From Thermus neutrinimicus (GTDB taxonomy: Bacteria; Deinococcota; Deinococci; Deinococcales; Thermaceae), in contig NZ_JAKTNU010000003.1 of the NCBI RefSeq assembly GCF_022760955.1, positions 1-64,000 on the forward strand: a stretch of DNA of 64,000 nucleotides, given 5' to 3'. Numbering within the stretch: position 1 is the stretch's first letter; every line of letters starts with the position of its first letter. Under the pieces are notes generated by a model. That model worked only from the letters and a program-made list of their open reading frames with translations. It was not told where the DNA came from and did not search any database. Both the position numbers and the translations under genes were made by a program. Of the stretch, positions 1 to 9,237 are shown in pieces.

Positions 1-60
1 CACGTGGGCGCAGGTCCATCCTAAAGGGGTGGTCCCACGTTTTGACGTGTACTGAGGGGC

Positions 61-906
61 ATGGGCTATCTTTCGCTTTCCAAGGCCATAGAGGGGGTTC
101 TCCTCCGAAAGGCGGAGGCTCCGAGAAGGCAGGTCCTTCCCATCCCGGGAGGACAGTTCTTGGTGATGCCCGCCGCAGACCAGGAGGTGGTCCTGTGCAA
201 GCTGGTCACGGTGGATGCCTCCCGAAGGGAACAACCTGGGCCTAACCGCCAGCCCGCGGTGCAGGCGGAGGTGTGGGCCAAGAGGCTGGATACCGGGGAG
301 GTCTTTCACCTGCCGGGGGAGGAGATCACGAAAAGGCGCACTGCCGCCCTTTCCCTTCTGGCGGCCCGGCTCCTTGCCCCAAGGCAAGAAGGAGCCCTTC
401 TCCTGGTGGGGCCTGGGGCTCAGGGAGAGGCCCACCTCGAGGCCTTCGCCGAGGGATTCAGCCTGGAGCGGGTGTGGATCCGGGGAAGGAGCAGGGAAAG
501 AACCGAGGCCCTCTTGGCCAAGGCCAGGGGCATGGGCCTCGAGGCGGAGGAGTGGGCGTCCCCTGAGGTGCCAGAGGGGGTGGCCTTCATCGTCACAGCC
601 ACCTCGAGCCCCACCCCGGTTTTACCCGAAAGGGTGCCGGAGGGTGCCTTTATCGCCGCCGTGGGAGGCTTCCGCCCGGAAATGCGGGAGGTGCCAAGGG
701 CCTTGGTGGAAAGGGCAGCGGTTTACTGCGATACGGAGGATGCCCTTGTGGAGGCGGGGGAACTTCAGGGCCTGTCTAAGCCCGTGGTAACCCTAAGGGA
801 AGCCCTTTTGGGCAGGCGCTCGGAAGGGGACCCCGTGCTTTTCAAGAGCGTGGGCCACGCCCTTTTTGACCTGGCGGCGGTGCGGCACCTCCTGGGCTTG
901 GACTAA
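61..906 (+). CDS. Ornithine cyclodeaminase / mu-crystallin family protein
   Basis: The 281-residue protein has the family layout: an N-terminal substrate-binding half, then a Rossmann NAD(P) half with the glycine-rich stretch LLLVGPGAQGEAH at about residues 113-125, and ATSSPTPVLP and AAVGGFRPEMRE further on. Members are either ornithine cyclodeaminases or NAD(P)H-dependent ketimine (pyrroline/piperideine-2-carboxylate) reductases; the sequence does not decide between them. It is shorter than the usual 310-350 residues, mainly at the N-terminus. The ATG follows a GAGGGG ribosome site. It stands alone and converges on a decayed oxidoreductase gene, so context gives no pathway. Confidence 0.8.
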   Translation: MGYLSLSKAIEGVLLRKAEAPRRQVLPIPGGQFLVMPAADQEVVLCKLVTVDASRREQPGPNRQPAVQAEVWAKRLDTGEVFHLPGEEITKRRTAALSLLAARLLAPRQEGALLLVGPGAQGEAHLEAFAEGFSLERVWIRGRSRERTEALLAKARGMGLEAEEWASPEVPEGVAFIVTATSSPTPVLPERVPEGAFIAAVGGFRPEMREVPRALVERAAVYCDTEDALVEAGELQGLSKPVVTLREALLGRRSEGDPVLFKSVGHALFDLAAVRHLLGLD

Positions 907-1433
907 AGGCGGATGACGACCTTGCCCACATGGCCTCGGTCCAGAAGGACTTGGAGGGCGGCCTTGGCCTCAGAGAAGAGGAAAATCCATCCCACCTCGG
1001 GCTTGAGCTCCTGGCCCAAGCGGGGCAGGAGAAACGTTAGGGCCGCCTGCACCAGGGCTTCTTCCCTGAGGAGGGGAGCCAGCCAAAAGCCCATTGCCGT
1101 AAGGTTCCTGTGCATGCGGCGGAAGGGATTCAGGGGCGCCATCTACCCCTGGGCGGCCCCGATAGAGACCAGCCTTCCCCAAGGGTTTAGAAGGGAAAGA
1201 CGTCCCTCCAGGTGGCTACCGCGCGCATCCAGAAGGACCTCCACCCCGCCGAATGCTTTGACCTTTTCGGGGGCTCCGCATAGGTGGCGGAGGTATCCGC
1301 CAAGGCGTGTGAGGTAGTCGGCAAAGTTCAGGCCCTCCACTTCCAACAGCACCTCTGTCGGCCCCGGCGTGGAGGCGGGGATCTCCTTAAGGACCATGGG
1401 GCCTTAAAGGCATTTTTGTACCCAGGCGCGCAT
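903..1433 (-). pseudogene. Decayed zinc-type (MDR) quinone oxidoreductase
   Basis: Reading on the minus strand from the ATG at 1433, one frame gives a recognisable quinone oxidoreductase of the medium-chain dehydrogenase superfamily, but it is broken. The tenth codon is TAA, just before GPMVLKEIP. A second in-frame stop (TAG, 1145-1143) lies between VSIGAAQG and MAPLNPFRRMHRN. Between GLNFADYLTRLGGYL and EKVKAFGGVEVLL most of the catalytic domain and the GxGxxG nucleotide-binding part are missing, roughly 130 residues compared with intact relatives from memory. The C-terminus (LLDRGHVGKVVIRL) is intact. It lies just downstream of the sugar ABC operon and overlaps the preceding convergent gene by 4 bp. 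Confidence 0.8.
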
Positions 1434-1442
1434 GGGAGGCGT

Positions 1443-2248
1443 CTACCCCTTCACCGAGCCAGCCAAGAGCCCCCGGAGGAAGTACCGGCCCAGGAAGATA
1501 TAAACCAGAAGGGTGGGTAAAGCGGCGAGGATGGCCCCGGCCATGGGCAGGTTCCACTTCACCGCCTCGCCTCCTGCCAGTTGTGCCAGGGCCACGGTGA
1601 TGGGCTGGCTTTCCGGCCGGGTAAGGGTTACAGCGAAGAGGAACTCGTTCCAGATCTGGGTAAACTGCCAAATGGCCACCACCACGAAGGCAGGGGCGGA
1701 AAGGGGCAGGATCACATGGCGGAAGATGCCGAAGAAGCCCGCACCGTCTATGCGGGCTGCCTCCACCAGCTCGTCAGGGATTTCGCTGTAGTAGTTCTTG
1801 AAGATAAGGGTGACGATGGGGATCCCGTAGACCACGTGGACCAGGATGAGGCCCCATAGGGTGCCGTAAAGGCCTATAGCCTTTACGAACTGGAAAAGGG
1901 GGATGAGGATGCTCTGGTAGGGAATAAACATGCCGAAGAGCATGAGGGCAAAGAGGAGGTTGGAGCCCCTGAAGGGCCACTTGGCCAGGACGTAGCCGTT
2001 TAGCGCCCCGATCAACGCCGAGAGCATGGTGGCGGAAAGAGCTAGGACCACGCTGTTTTGGAACTTGGGCCGGAAAGCATTCCAAGCGATGTTGAAGCTT
2101 TCCCAGTACAGTGGGTCTGGCCAGTGCCAGACCGTGTCCAAGGTAATCTTGGCGGGTTCCTTTAGAGCGGTAAGGATCACCAGGTAGACGGGGAGCAGGA
2201 AGAAGAGGGTGGCGAGGAGTAGGAAGGCGTACAGGAAGAACCGGCCCA

Positions 2249-2249
<1 letters not shown>
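1443..2249 (-). CDS. Sugar ABC transporter permease (MalG/GlcG type)
   Basis: Inner-membrane permease of the CUT1 carbohydrate ABC family, 268 residues with about six membrane helices. The cytoplasmic EAA loop that docks on the ATPase is visible as [17 protein letters not shown] near residue 155. The ATG overlaps the TAA of the upstream permease by one base (TAATG), so the two are translationally coupled. It is the last gene of the ROK - binding protein - permease - permease operon. No ATPase gene is present; in T. thermophilus a shared MalK-type ATPase encoded elsewhere serves several sugar transporters, which probably applies here. Confidence 0.93.
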
Positions 2250-3358
<1,109 letters not shown>

Positions 3359-3370
3359 AAGGCCTCCGGG

Positions 3371-3402
3371 AAAAGCCCGTGGGGGCTTTTGCCCCCACGG
3401 GC
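3371..3402 (-). terminator. Attenuating hairpin between binding protein and permeases
   Basis: Perfect 12-bp inverted repeat (GCCCGTGGGGGC at 3375-3386 and its complement at 3391-3402) with a 4-base loop. On the minus strand it is followed by TTTT (3374-3371), as in an intrinsic terminator. It sits in the gap between the binding-protein gene and the first permease, where partial termination gives high binding-protein levels in many ABC operons. Confidence 0.75.
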
Positions 3403-3411
3403 CAGGGGGTT

Positions 3412-4647
3412 TTAGCGGCCCAAGCCCACCTGGTTGGCGATGGCCTGGGCGGCGTTGGCGGCTGCTTGCGGGTTCTTGCTTTGCAGGAAGATCTCCATCA
3501 CCGTGCCAAACTGGCTCATGAAGCTTTCGGGTGCCACCGCCCCGTGCACCAAAGAGCCCACGATGCGGTTGGACTGCCAGTCCTTCATGGCCGACTGGCC
3601 GTAGGCGTTGTACTTGGCGGGGTCGGAGTCCAGCCGGGCGGCGATGGACCCCTTCAGGGGATTAAAGGTATCCTGTCCCTCCTTGGAACCCACCAGCCTG
3701 AGCCAGTTGATGGCGTTTTGCCGGTTCTTGGCTCCCTTGGGTAGGCCAAAGGAGTCGGAGAGCATCATGAAGATGCCGGAGGTACCGGGGGACGGGGCCC
3801 AGGCAAAGTCGGTGCCGGGCTTGAGTTTCAAGGTGGTGCTCATATAGCCGGCAGCCCAGTCGCCCATGATGTTGAAGGCAGCCTTGCCCTGGACTACTCG
3901 ATCCACCGCCTGCTGCCAGGAAAGCCCCGCGGCATCCTTGTTAGCACAATCCAGCACCTTTCCGAAGGTTTCCCACACGGCCACCGCCTTGGGATCGGTG
4001 AACTTTAGCTTGCCGCTCCAGAGGTTGGCCCAGCCGTCGGCCCCCAGGGTGGCCAGGGCCACGCTTTCCCAGAGGTGTTGCTGGGTCCAGTTCTCGCCCA
4101 GAGCTAGGGGCGCCTCGAGGCCCTTTCGCTTCAAGGCCTGGCAGGTGGCGAGGAACTCCGCCCAGGTTTTGGGCGGGGCCACCCCCCATTCCTTCAGCTT
4201 GGCGGGGATGTACCACATGACGTTGGAGCGGTGGATGTTGACGGGCACGCTCCAGATGCCTCCCTTGTAGGAAAGGAGGTCGATAAGGCCCTTGGGGAAG
4301 GCTTGGAGCCAACCCTCCTGCCGGAAGAGGTTGGTGAGGTCCTCCATACGCTCGGCCACCACCCAGGTGCCGATGAGTTCTTGCCCGGCGTGCACCTGGA
4401 AGGTGTCGGGCGGGTCACCTCCCAGCATGCGGGTCTTCAAGACCGCCTTGGCGTTTACCCCTGCTCCGCCGGTAACCGTGGCGTTGATGACCTCCACGCC
4501 AGGATACTTTTGCTTATAGAGCCGGATAAGGGCCTCGAGGGCCGGGCCTTCGTCTCCCGCCCACCAGGAGAAGATCTCCAGCTTCCCCGTCTGGGCCAGG
4601 GCGCTAAGCCCCAAGGCCATGCCGATTGCCAAAAGCCACTTCCTCAT
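3412..4647 (-). CDS. Glucose/galactose-type ABC substrate-binding protein
   Basis: Extracytoplasmic CUT1 binding protein. The signal peptide is [19 protein letters not shown]; the mature protein begins [19 protein letters not shown]. From memory the sequence is nearly identical to the crystallised T. thermophilus glucose/galactose-binding protein (ttGBP), including [23 protein letters not shown] and [12 protein letters not shown], so glucose-type hexoses are the expected ligands. The start at 4647 was chosen over an in-frame ATG at 4698 because it begins the signal peptide and follows GGAGGTAGGT. It overlaps the end of the upstream ROK gene by 44 bp and is followed by an attenuator and two permeases. 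Confidence 0.93.
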   Translation of the reverse strand: MRKWLLAIGMALGLSALAQTGKLEIFSWWAGDEGPALEALIRLYKQKYPGVEVINATVTGGAGVNAKAVLKTRMLGGDPPDTFQVHAGQELIGTWVVAERMEDLTNLFRQEGWLQAFPKGLIDLLSYKGGIWSVPVNIHRSNVMWYIPAKLKEWGVAPPKTWAEFLATCQALKRKGLEAPLALGENWTQQHLWESVALATLGADGWANLWSGKLKFTDPKAVAVWETFGKVLDCANKDAAGLSWQQAVDRVVQGKAAFNIMGDWAAGYMSTTLKLKPGTDFAWAPSPGTSGIFMMLSDSFGLPKGAKNRQNAINWLRLVGSKEGQDTFNPLKGSIAARLDSDPAKYNAYGQSAMKDWQSNRIVGSLVHGAVAPESFMSQFGTVMEIFLQSKNPQAAANAAQAIANQVGLGR

Positions 4648-5797
4648 ACCTACCTCCATTGCGACGTGGGCTTTCCGCCCACAAGCCGCCCAGCTCAAAG
4701 AACTTCACCAGGAAGAGGCTGGCCCCGCCCACCGCTGGAGCCAGGTGACCGTAGACGGAAGGTTGTACGGGTAAGGAGCGGTGTGCCTCCAAAAAGGCAT
4801 GGGCCACCAAGGACTGGCGCATGGGGCGCTCTAGGTAAGGGAAGAGCTCGGCTGCCTTGCCGCCTATGACCACCCGGGCCGGGTCGTAGGCCACCGCCAG
4901 GTTGGCCAGGAAGCGGCCCATGGCCTCGCCCAAGTGGCGGATGGCTTCCAAGGCCAAAGCCTTCCCTTGCTTGGCCTGCTGGAGCAGGGCCTCGAGGTCC
5001 CCCGCCTTCCCGCCCAGGGAGCGGTAATGCTCCAAAAGGGCACCGAGGCCTAGTTCGGTTTCCAAGCACCCCACCCGGCCGCAGGCGCAGGGCCTGTGTC
5101 CCTGGCCGAGCCAGTGGCCCAGTTCCCCAGCGGCCCCACCCGCTCCCCGCAGGATCCGGCTATCCGATACCACCCCGATGCCCAAGCCCGTGCTGAGCAC
5201 CAGGAAGGCGAGATTGGCCTCCCCGTGAAAGAAGACCTCGGACAGGGCCGCGGCCTTGGCATCGTTTTCCAAAGCCGTGGGCAGGGGAAAGTGGGAAAGC
5301 AAGGGCCGTAGGTCCAGGTTTTTCCAGCCCAGATTGGGGGCCAGGAGAAGCCGGTCCTCCACCACCACCCCAGGCAGGGTGAACCCGAGGCCCAAAGGCC
5401 CGGGTACATGGGAAAAAACCTCCTGCAGAAGCCGTTCCAGGCGTTCCCTAGGGCCGGCCTCCCGGGGGTGGCTCCATTCCTTGGCCCATAGAACCTCCCC
5501 CCGCCAGTCCAAGGCCAAAAGGACGGTTTCCTCCACCCCCAGTTCCGCGCCCAGGGCAAAGCGGGCACCGGGGCGCAGGTGCAGGAGGGTGCCAGGCCGT
5601 CCCACGGGGGGAGAGGTAAAAGCCCCTTCCTCCAGAAGGCCCTCTTGTAAGAGCTCGTCCACCAGGCGACTGACCGCGCTTTTAGCCAAACCGGTAAGCC
5701 GGGAAAGGTCCGCACGGGTAAGGGGGCCCCGCCTCAGGTGGGCCAGGATGGCCCGGCGGTTGAGCCTGCGGATTTCCTGGGTGTCCCCTTTGCGCAT
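4604..5797 (-). CDS. ROK-family transcriptional repressor
   Basis: Protein of 397 residues. The N-terminal winged helix-turn-helix (about residues 15-65, [20 protein letters not shown]) is followed by a ROK sugar-kinase-like domain with [11 protein letters not shown] and the zinc motif CACGRVGC. It most likely senses a hexose and represses the downstream glucose transporter and itself. The ATG at 5797 follows AAGGAG. The last roughly 28 residues ([13 protein letters not shown] onward) look non-conserved and run 44 bp into the binding-protein gene, perhaps after loss of an earlier stop. A matching promoter and operator-like palindrome lie directly upstream. Confidence 0.9.
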   Translation of the reverse strand: MRKGDTQEIRRLNRRAILAHLRRGPLTRADLSRLTGLAKSAVSRLVDELLQEGLLEEGAFTSPPVGRPGTLLHLRPGARFALGAELGVEETVLLALDWRGEVLWAKEWSHPREAGPRERLERLLQEVFSHVPGPLGLGFTLPGVVVEDRLLLAPNLGWKNLDLRPLLSHFPLPTALENDAKAAALSEVFFHGEANLAFLVLSTGLGIGVVSDSRILRGAGGAAGELGHWLGQGHRPCACGRVGCLETELGLGALLEHYRSLGGKAGDLEALLQQAKQGKALALEAIRHLGEAMGRFLANLAVAYDPARVVIGGKAAELFPYLERPMRQSLVAHAFLEAHRSLPVQPSVYGHLAPAVGGASLFLVKFFELGGLWAESPRRNGGRYEEVAFGNRHGLGA

Positions 5798-5820
5798 CCT
5801 TGCTCCTTCCCCTTGCCCCT

Positions 5821-5869
5821 TTAGTTCGTTCTCGGGACTAAGTAAATCATCCCTCCCTGGACGTGTCAA
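5821..5869 (-). promoter_or_regulatory. Promoter and ROK-like operator of the sugar ABC operon
   Basis: On the minus strand TTGACA (5869-5864) and TTTACT (5846-5841) are 17 bp apart. Directly downstream, over the expected transcription start, lies an imperfect palindrome at 5821-5841 with half-sites TTAGTTCGTTC and GGGACTAA. This resembles the TTAGTTTGTTT-type operators of XylR/ROK repressors. Autoregulation by the adjacent ROK protein is inferred. Confidence 0.7.
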
Positions 5870-5942
5870 GCCCTTGCCTTTTTGCCCCGTTGGGCTTAGC
5901 CTTGCCTTAAGGCCCGCTAGGGCCTCAAAGCCAGGTCCGTTG

Positions 5943-6075
5943 CCCTGGTGCCTGGGCGCGTAGTCCAGGCTTAAAGTGGGGAAGTCCGGTGCAAGTCCGG
6001 CGCTGTCCCGCAACGGTAACCGGCCACGCTATGGGCTTGAGCTTCGTAGGCCGGAAGCCCGAATACCTGCCAGGG
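5943..6075 (+). promoter_or_regulatory. Cobalamin (adenosylcobalamin) riboswitch
   Basis: The conserved core is present in order: GGTGCCTGGG, TTAAAGTGGGGAAGTCCGG, GCGCTGTCCCGCAACGGTAA and the B12-box region GAAGCCCGAATACCTGCC. The outer P1 helix is CCCTGG (5943-5948) with CCAGGG (6070-6075). It precedes a rho-independent terminator and btuFCD, so cobalamin should switch off transcription of the B12 uptake operon. Confidence 0.95.
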
Positions 6076-6147
6076 CCGCCCGCCACACCCCGAGGCGGGC
6101 ACCTCACGCGGATGGGGGAGCGATGGGGGTTTGCAAAGCCATTTGCG

Positions 6148-6174
6148 CCCCTGCCGCTTTCCGGCAGGGGTTTT
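6148..6174 (+). terminator. Riboswitch-controlled intrinsic terminator
   Basis: A 9-bp perfect stem (CCCCTGCCG at 6148-6156, CGGCAGGGG at 6162-6170) is followed by TTTT. It lies between the cobalamin aptamer and btuF and is the obvious expression platform. Confidence 0.85.
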
Positions 6175-6220
6175 CCCTACCTCCCCCGGGCCTGGCCCTA
6201 GCGGCCTTAGGGAGGTAGGC

Positions 6221-7075
6221 ATGAGAAGAATGTTGGTCTTCCTTGCGGCTTTTTGGGCCTTGGCTTTGGCCTTCCCCTTGACGGTCACCGACGACCTAGG
6301 GCGCACGGTTACCGTCAAGGCACCGCCCAAACGGATCGTCACCATGTTGCCCTCGGTGACGGAAACGGTGTGCGCCCTTGGGGCTTGCGACCGCATCGTG
6401 GCCACCGACGACTACTCCGACTGGCCCGAAAGGGTGAAGGCCCTGCCTAAGGCGGGAGGGCTTTACAACCCCAATCCCGAGTTCATCGTTTCCTTGAAGC
6501 CGGACCTGGTTCTGGTTTCCAAGTATGGCCGGCTGTACGAGACCCTGGAGCGGGCAGGGCTGACGGTGTATGCGGTGCGCACGGAAACCTACGAGGACAT
6601 CTTCCGCACCACCCGCACCCTGGGGAAACTCCTGGGCCTCGAGGCCCAGGCGGAGCGCCTGGTGGCCCAGATCCAGCAGGAGGTGTACGGAGAGGAGTCC
6701 CGTGCGGCCAAGGCCAAGGCCCGGCCCAGGGTCTACTACGAGATCGACCCCACCCCCTACACCGTGGGCCCGGAGAGCTTCATCGGGGTCTTGATCCAAA
6801 AGGCTAGGGGGGTGAACATCATCCCCAAGGAGCTGGGCCTTTTCCCCAAGATCGCCCCGGAGTTCGTGGTGGAAAAGAACCCCGAGGTGATCGTGGCCAC
6901 CTACCCGGGGGCCCTGGAAACCATCCGGGCTAGGCCGGGATGGAGCCGGGTGAGCGCGGTGCAGACAGGGCGGATCTGCGTGTTTACCGGGGGTCAGGAT
7001 AGCCTCCTCTCCCGCCCAGGTCCCCGGGTAGCCCAGGGGCTTAGGCTCCTGGTGGATTGCTTCCATGGGCGCTAG
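6221..7075 (+). CDS. btuF: Vitamin B12 ABC transporter substrate-binding protein
   Basis: Secreted class III (BtuF/FhuD-type) binding protein of 284 residues. It has a signal peptide (MRRMLVFLAAFWALALAFP), then the two-lobed fold with VTDDLGRTVTVKAPPKRIVT, PSVTETVCALGACDRIVATD and YNPNPEFIVSLKPDLVL. The ATG at 6221 has the strong site GGGAGG upstream and begins the signal peptide. It is the first gene behind the cobalamin riboswitch and is followed 3 bp later by btuC, which together make B12 or another corrinoid the likely ligand. B12 is needed here for CarH-type light sensing, among other uses. Confidence 0.92.
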   Translation: MRRMLVFLAAFWALALAFPLTVTDDLGRTVTVKAPPKRIVTMLPSVTETVCALGACDRIVATDDYSDWPERVKALPKAGGLYNPNPEFIVSLKPDLVLVSKYGRLYETLERAGLTVYAVRTETYEDIFRTTRTLGKLLGLEAQAERLVAQIQQEVYGEESRAAKAKARPRVYYEIDPTPYTVGPESFIGVLIQKARGVNIIPKELGLFPKIAPEFVVEKNPEVIVATYPGALETIRARPGWSRVSAVQTGRICVFTGGQDSLLSRPGPRVAQGLRLLVDCFHGR

Positions 7076-7078
7076 GCC

Positions 7079-8107
7079 ATGACCCGGGCCCTCCCCCTGG
7101 CCCTCAAGCGGAGCCTGGTCTTTTTCTGGCTCCTCTTCCTCCTCTTCCTGGCCTTGGTGCTGGGGGTAGCCATGGGGGCGGTGAGCCTGCCGCCGGGCGA
7201 GGTGCTCCAAGCCCTTTTGGGTTTAAAGGAAAATCCCATCGTCACCGAGATGCGGCTTCCCCGGGTCCTGGGGGGCATGCTGGTGGGGGCGGCCTTGGGG
7301 GTGGCAGGGGCCAGCTTTCAGGGGCTTTTCCGTAACCCCCTGGCCGACCCCTACCTCATGGGCTCTGCCGCGGGAGCGGCCTTCGCGGTGACCCTTCTGG
7401 CCAGCTTGTTGGGGGGCCTAGCCCCCGCTTTTGCCCAGCACGCCATCTTCCCCAGCCTACCCCTTTCCGCCACCCTGTTTGGGTTTCTCGGGGCCCTCTT
7501 TGCCACCCTCCTCACCCTGGTCCTGGCAGGGGGAGCGGCGCGGACGGGGGAGCTGGTCCTGGCGGGGGTGGTGGTGGGGAGCGTCCTGACCGGGGCCACC
7601 ACCTATCTGATGCTCCAGGATGCCGACCGGGTGCGGGCGGTCTTCGCCTACACCCTGGGCAACCTGGCCTTCATGGGCTGGCCTTCGGTGAGGGCCATGG
7701 CGCTTTTTTTCCTTCTGGCCCTTCCCCCGCTGTTGCTTTTGGGCCGGGTGTTGAACGCCCTTCAGCTGGGGGAGGAGGTGGCCCGGAGCATGGGGCTACC
7801 CCTCGAGGGCCTGAAGCTTCTCCTCCTCCTCGCCGCAAGCCTCCTGGTGGCGGCTGCCGTGTCCCAAGCGGGGATCATCGGCTTCGTGGGCCTGATTACC
7901 CCCCACCTCCTCCGGCGCCTCTTGGGTGAGGACTACCGCCTGCTGCTACCTGCTTCCGCCCTAGGGGGGGCGGCCCTTCTGGCGTTGGCGGATCTCCTGG
8001 CCCGCACCCTCACTCGGCCGGTGGAGCTTCCCGTGGGGGTGGTCACCACCCTCCTAGGGGGGCCCTTTTTCCTCTACCTCATGTGGAGGCGGCGTGGAAG
8101 GGCTTGA
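7079..8107 (+). CDS. btuC: Vitamin B12 ABC transporter permease
   Basis: FecCD/BtuC-type permease of 342 residues, strongly hydrophobic with about ten helices. Family motifs are visible: LRLPRVL-like MRLPRVLGGMLVGAALGVAG near residue 60, FQGLFRNPLADPYLMGSAAGAA, and the ATPase-coupling region IGFVGLITPHLLRRLLGEDY. It starts 3 bp after btuF and overlaps btuD by 14 bp, so all three are one translationally coupled unit under riboswitch control. Confidence 0.93.
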   Translation: MTRALPLALKRSLVFFWLLFLLFLALVLGVAMGAVSLPPGEVLQALLGLKENPIVTEMRLPRVLGGMLVGAALGVAGASFQGLFRNPLADPYLMGSAAGAAFAVTLLASLLGGLAPAFAQHAIFPSLPLSATLFGFLGALFATLLTLVLAGGAARTGELVLAGVVVGSVLTGATTYLMLQDADRVRAVFAYTLGNLAFMGWPSVRAMALFFLLALPPLLLLGRVLNALQLGEEVARSMGLPLEGLKLLLLLAASLLVAAAVSQAGIIGFVGLITPHLLRRLLGEDYRLLLPASALGGAALLALADLLARTLTRPVELPVGVVTTLLGGPFFLYLMWRRRGRA

Positions 8108-8846
8108 GGCCAAGGGGGTTCAAGGGCCTTTCGTCCTACAGGGGGTGGACCTGGCCCTAAGGCCTGGGGAGTGGGTGGCCCTTTTGGGTCCCAACGGTTC
8201 GGGAAAGACCACCCTTCTACGGGTCATGGCCGGCCTCCTGCGGCCTAGGAAAGGGGAGGTCTTCTTGGACGGAAGGCCCCTTCGGGCTTACGGCAGCTAC
8301 GCCCGGGGCCGGCTCCTTGCCTACCTTCCCCAGGGGGGCCCTTACCCCGAGGGGCTTTTGGTGGAGGAGGTGGTGCGCCTGGGGAGGCTTCCCCACCTGG
8401 GCCTTTGGGGGCGGGAGGGACGGGAGGACGCGGAAGCGGTGGAGTGGGCTTTGGAGGCCACCGGGGCCGCCCGTTTCCGGGGCCGGTACCTGGGTAGCCT
8501 TTCCGGCGGGGAGCGCCAGCGGGTTCTTCTGGCCCGGGCCCTGGCGGCCAGGCCCCGTTACCTCCTCCTGGACGAGCCCACCACCTTCCTGGACCTGGAG
8601 TACCAGGGTGGGTTCCTTGCCCTCTTTCAAGGCCTGGCGGCCAAGGGAATGGGGATTCTTTCCGTCCTTCACGATCCTAACCAGGCCGCTTTGGCAAGGC
8701 GGGTGGCGGTTTTGAAAGGGGGGCGGCTCTTGGCGGAGGGGGGGCCGGAGGCGGTTTTCACGGAAACCCTTCTGCAAAACCTCTACGGCCCCAGGGTGCG
8801 GGTGGCTCACCTTATGGGGAGGCCCCATGTCTACCTGGACGGATAG
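8094..8846 (+). CDS. btuD: Vitamin B12 ABC transporter ATPase
   Basis: ABC ATPase of 250 residues with Walker A GPNGSGKTT (near residue 34), Q-loop YLPQGG, signature LSGGERQR, Walker B YLLLDEPT and switch histidine LHDPN. It starts with GTG inside the end of btuC (14-bp overlap). It energises BtuC. It overlaps the next gene by 20 bp, which suggests that the downstream uncharacterised protein belongs to the same transcription unit. Confidence 0.93.
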   Translation: MEGLEAKGVQGPFVLQGVDLALRPGEWVALLGPNGSGKTTLLRVMAGLLRPRKGEVFLDGRPLRAYGSYARGRLLAYLPQGGPYPEGLLVEEVVRLGRLPHLGLWGREGREDAEAVEWALEATGAARFRGRYLGSLSGGERQRVLLARALAARPRYLLLDEPTTFLDLEYQGGFLALFQGLAAKGMGILSVLHDPNQAALARRVAVLKGGRLLAEGGPEAVFTETLLQNLYGPRVRVAHLMGRPHVYLDG

Positions 8847-9153
8847 GGCTAGGCTCTACATCCGGGGCCGGGCTTTCCTCTTGGACCTTGGGGAGGAGGT
8901 GGCCTTTTACACGGAATCCGGGCCCAAGAGGGCCCGTTACCTCCTGGTGGGCAGGCTTTCCCTGCCCGAGCGCTTGCGGCTAGGCCTGCCCCGGGAAGAG
9001 GTTCTCCACTACCCTTTGCCGGTGGACCCCTTGGCCTTTGAGTGGGAGGGGGAGACCCTGGTCCTTCCGGGGCTTAGGGTGTATCTGGGAGGGCCCCCAG
9101 CCTTTGTGGAAACCCCTTACTATGCCTGGCGGCTGGGGGCAGGGGATGGGTAA
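8827..9153 (+). CDS. Uncharacterised protein in the B12 uptake operon
   Basis: I do not recognise this 108-residue protein. It has no signal peptide or membrane helix and looks like a small soluble beta-rich protein (RLYIRGRAFLLDLGEEVAFY, RARYLLVGRLSL, TLVLPGLRVYLGGP). It overlaps the end of btuD by 20 bp in another frame, with an ATG start, and continues the riboswitch-controlled btuFCD transcript. Position suggests a role in corrinoid handling, but nothing in the sequence shows this. The codon pattern matches its neighbours, so it is likely a real gene. Confidence 0.7.
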   Translation: MSTWTDRARLYIRGRAFLLDLGEEVAFYTESGPKRARYLLVGRLSLPERLRLGLPREEVLHYPLPVDPLAFEWEGETLVLPGLRVYLGGPPAFVETPYYAWRLGAGDG

Positions 9154-9166
9154 GGCCAGCGGGTCC

Positions 9167-9216
9167 TTGACGGGAAGTCCCGCAAGGGATAGGGTGAACT
9201 TACCGACCGTTCGGTC
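9167..9216 (+). promoter_or_regulatory. Promoter with overlapping TetR-type operator
   Basis: TTGACG (9167-9172) and TAGGGT (9190-9195) are spaced by 17 bp. The palindrome TACCGACCGTTCGGTC (9201-9216, core CGACCG/CGGTCG) covers the expected start of transcription of the SDR gene. The site fits the consensus I recall for PfmR, a TetR-family repressor of fatty-acid and phenylacetate genes in T. thermophilus. That assignment is from memory; the palindrome itself is certain. Confidence 0.7.
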
Positions 9217-9237
9217 GCCAAGCGCGGGAGGTGGCGG

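Noticed and set aside
1-60. Possible feature at the left edge
   Set aside because: No motif, hairpin or partial gene could be supported in these 60 bases.
903-1142. Short frame beginning MAPLNPF as an independent gene
   Set aside because: It is the C-terminal part of the decayed quinone oxidoreductase, in the same frame after a TAG stop.
9161-9183. GCGGG/CCCGC inverted repeat before the fabG-like gene as btu operon terminator
   Set aside because: Only five base pairs around a long loop, no T-run, and it overlaps a better supported promoter.
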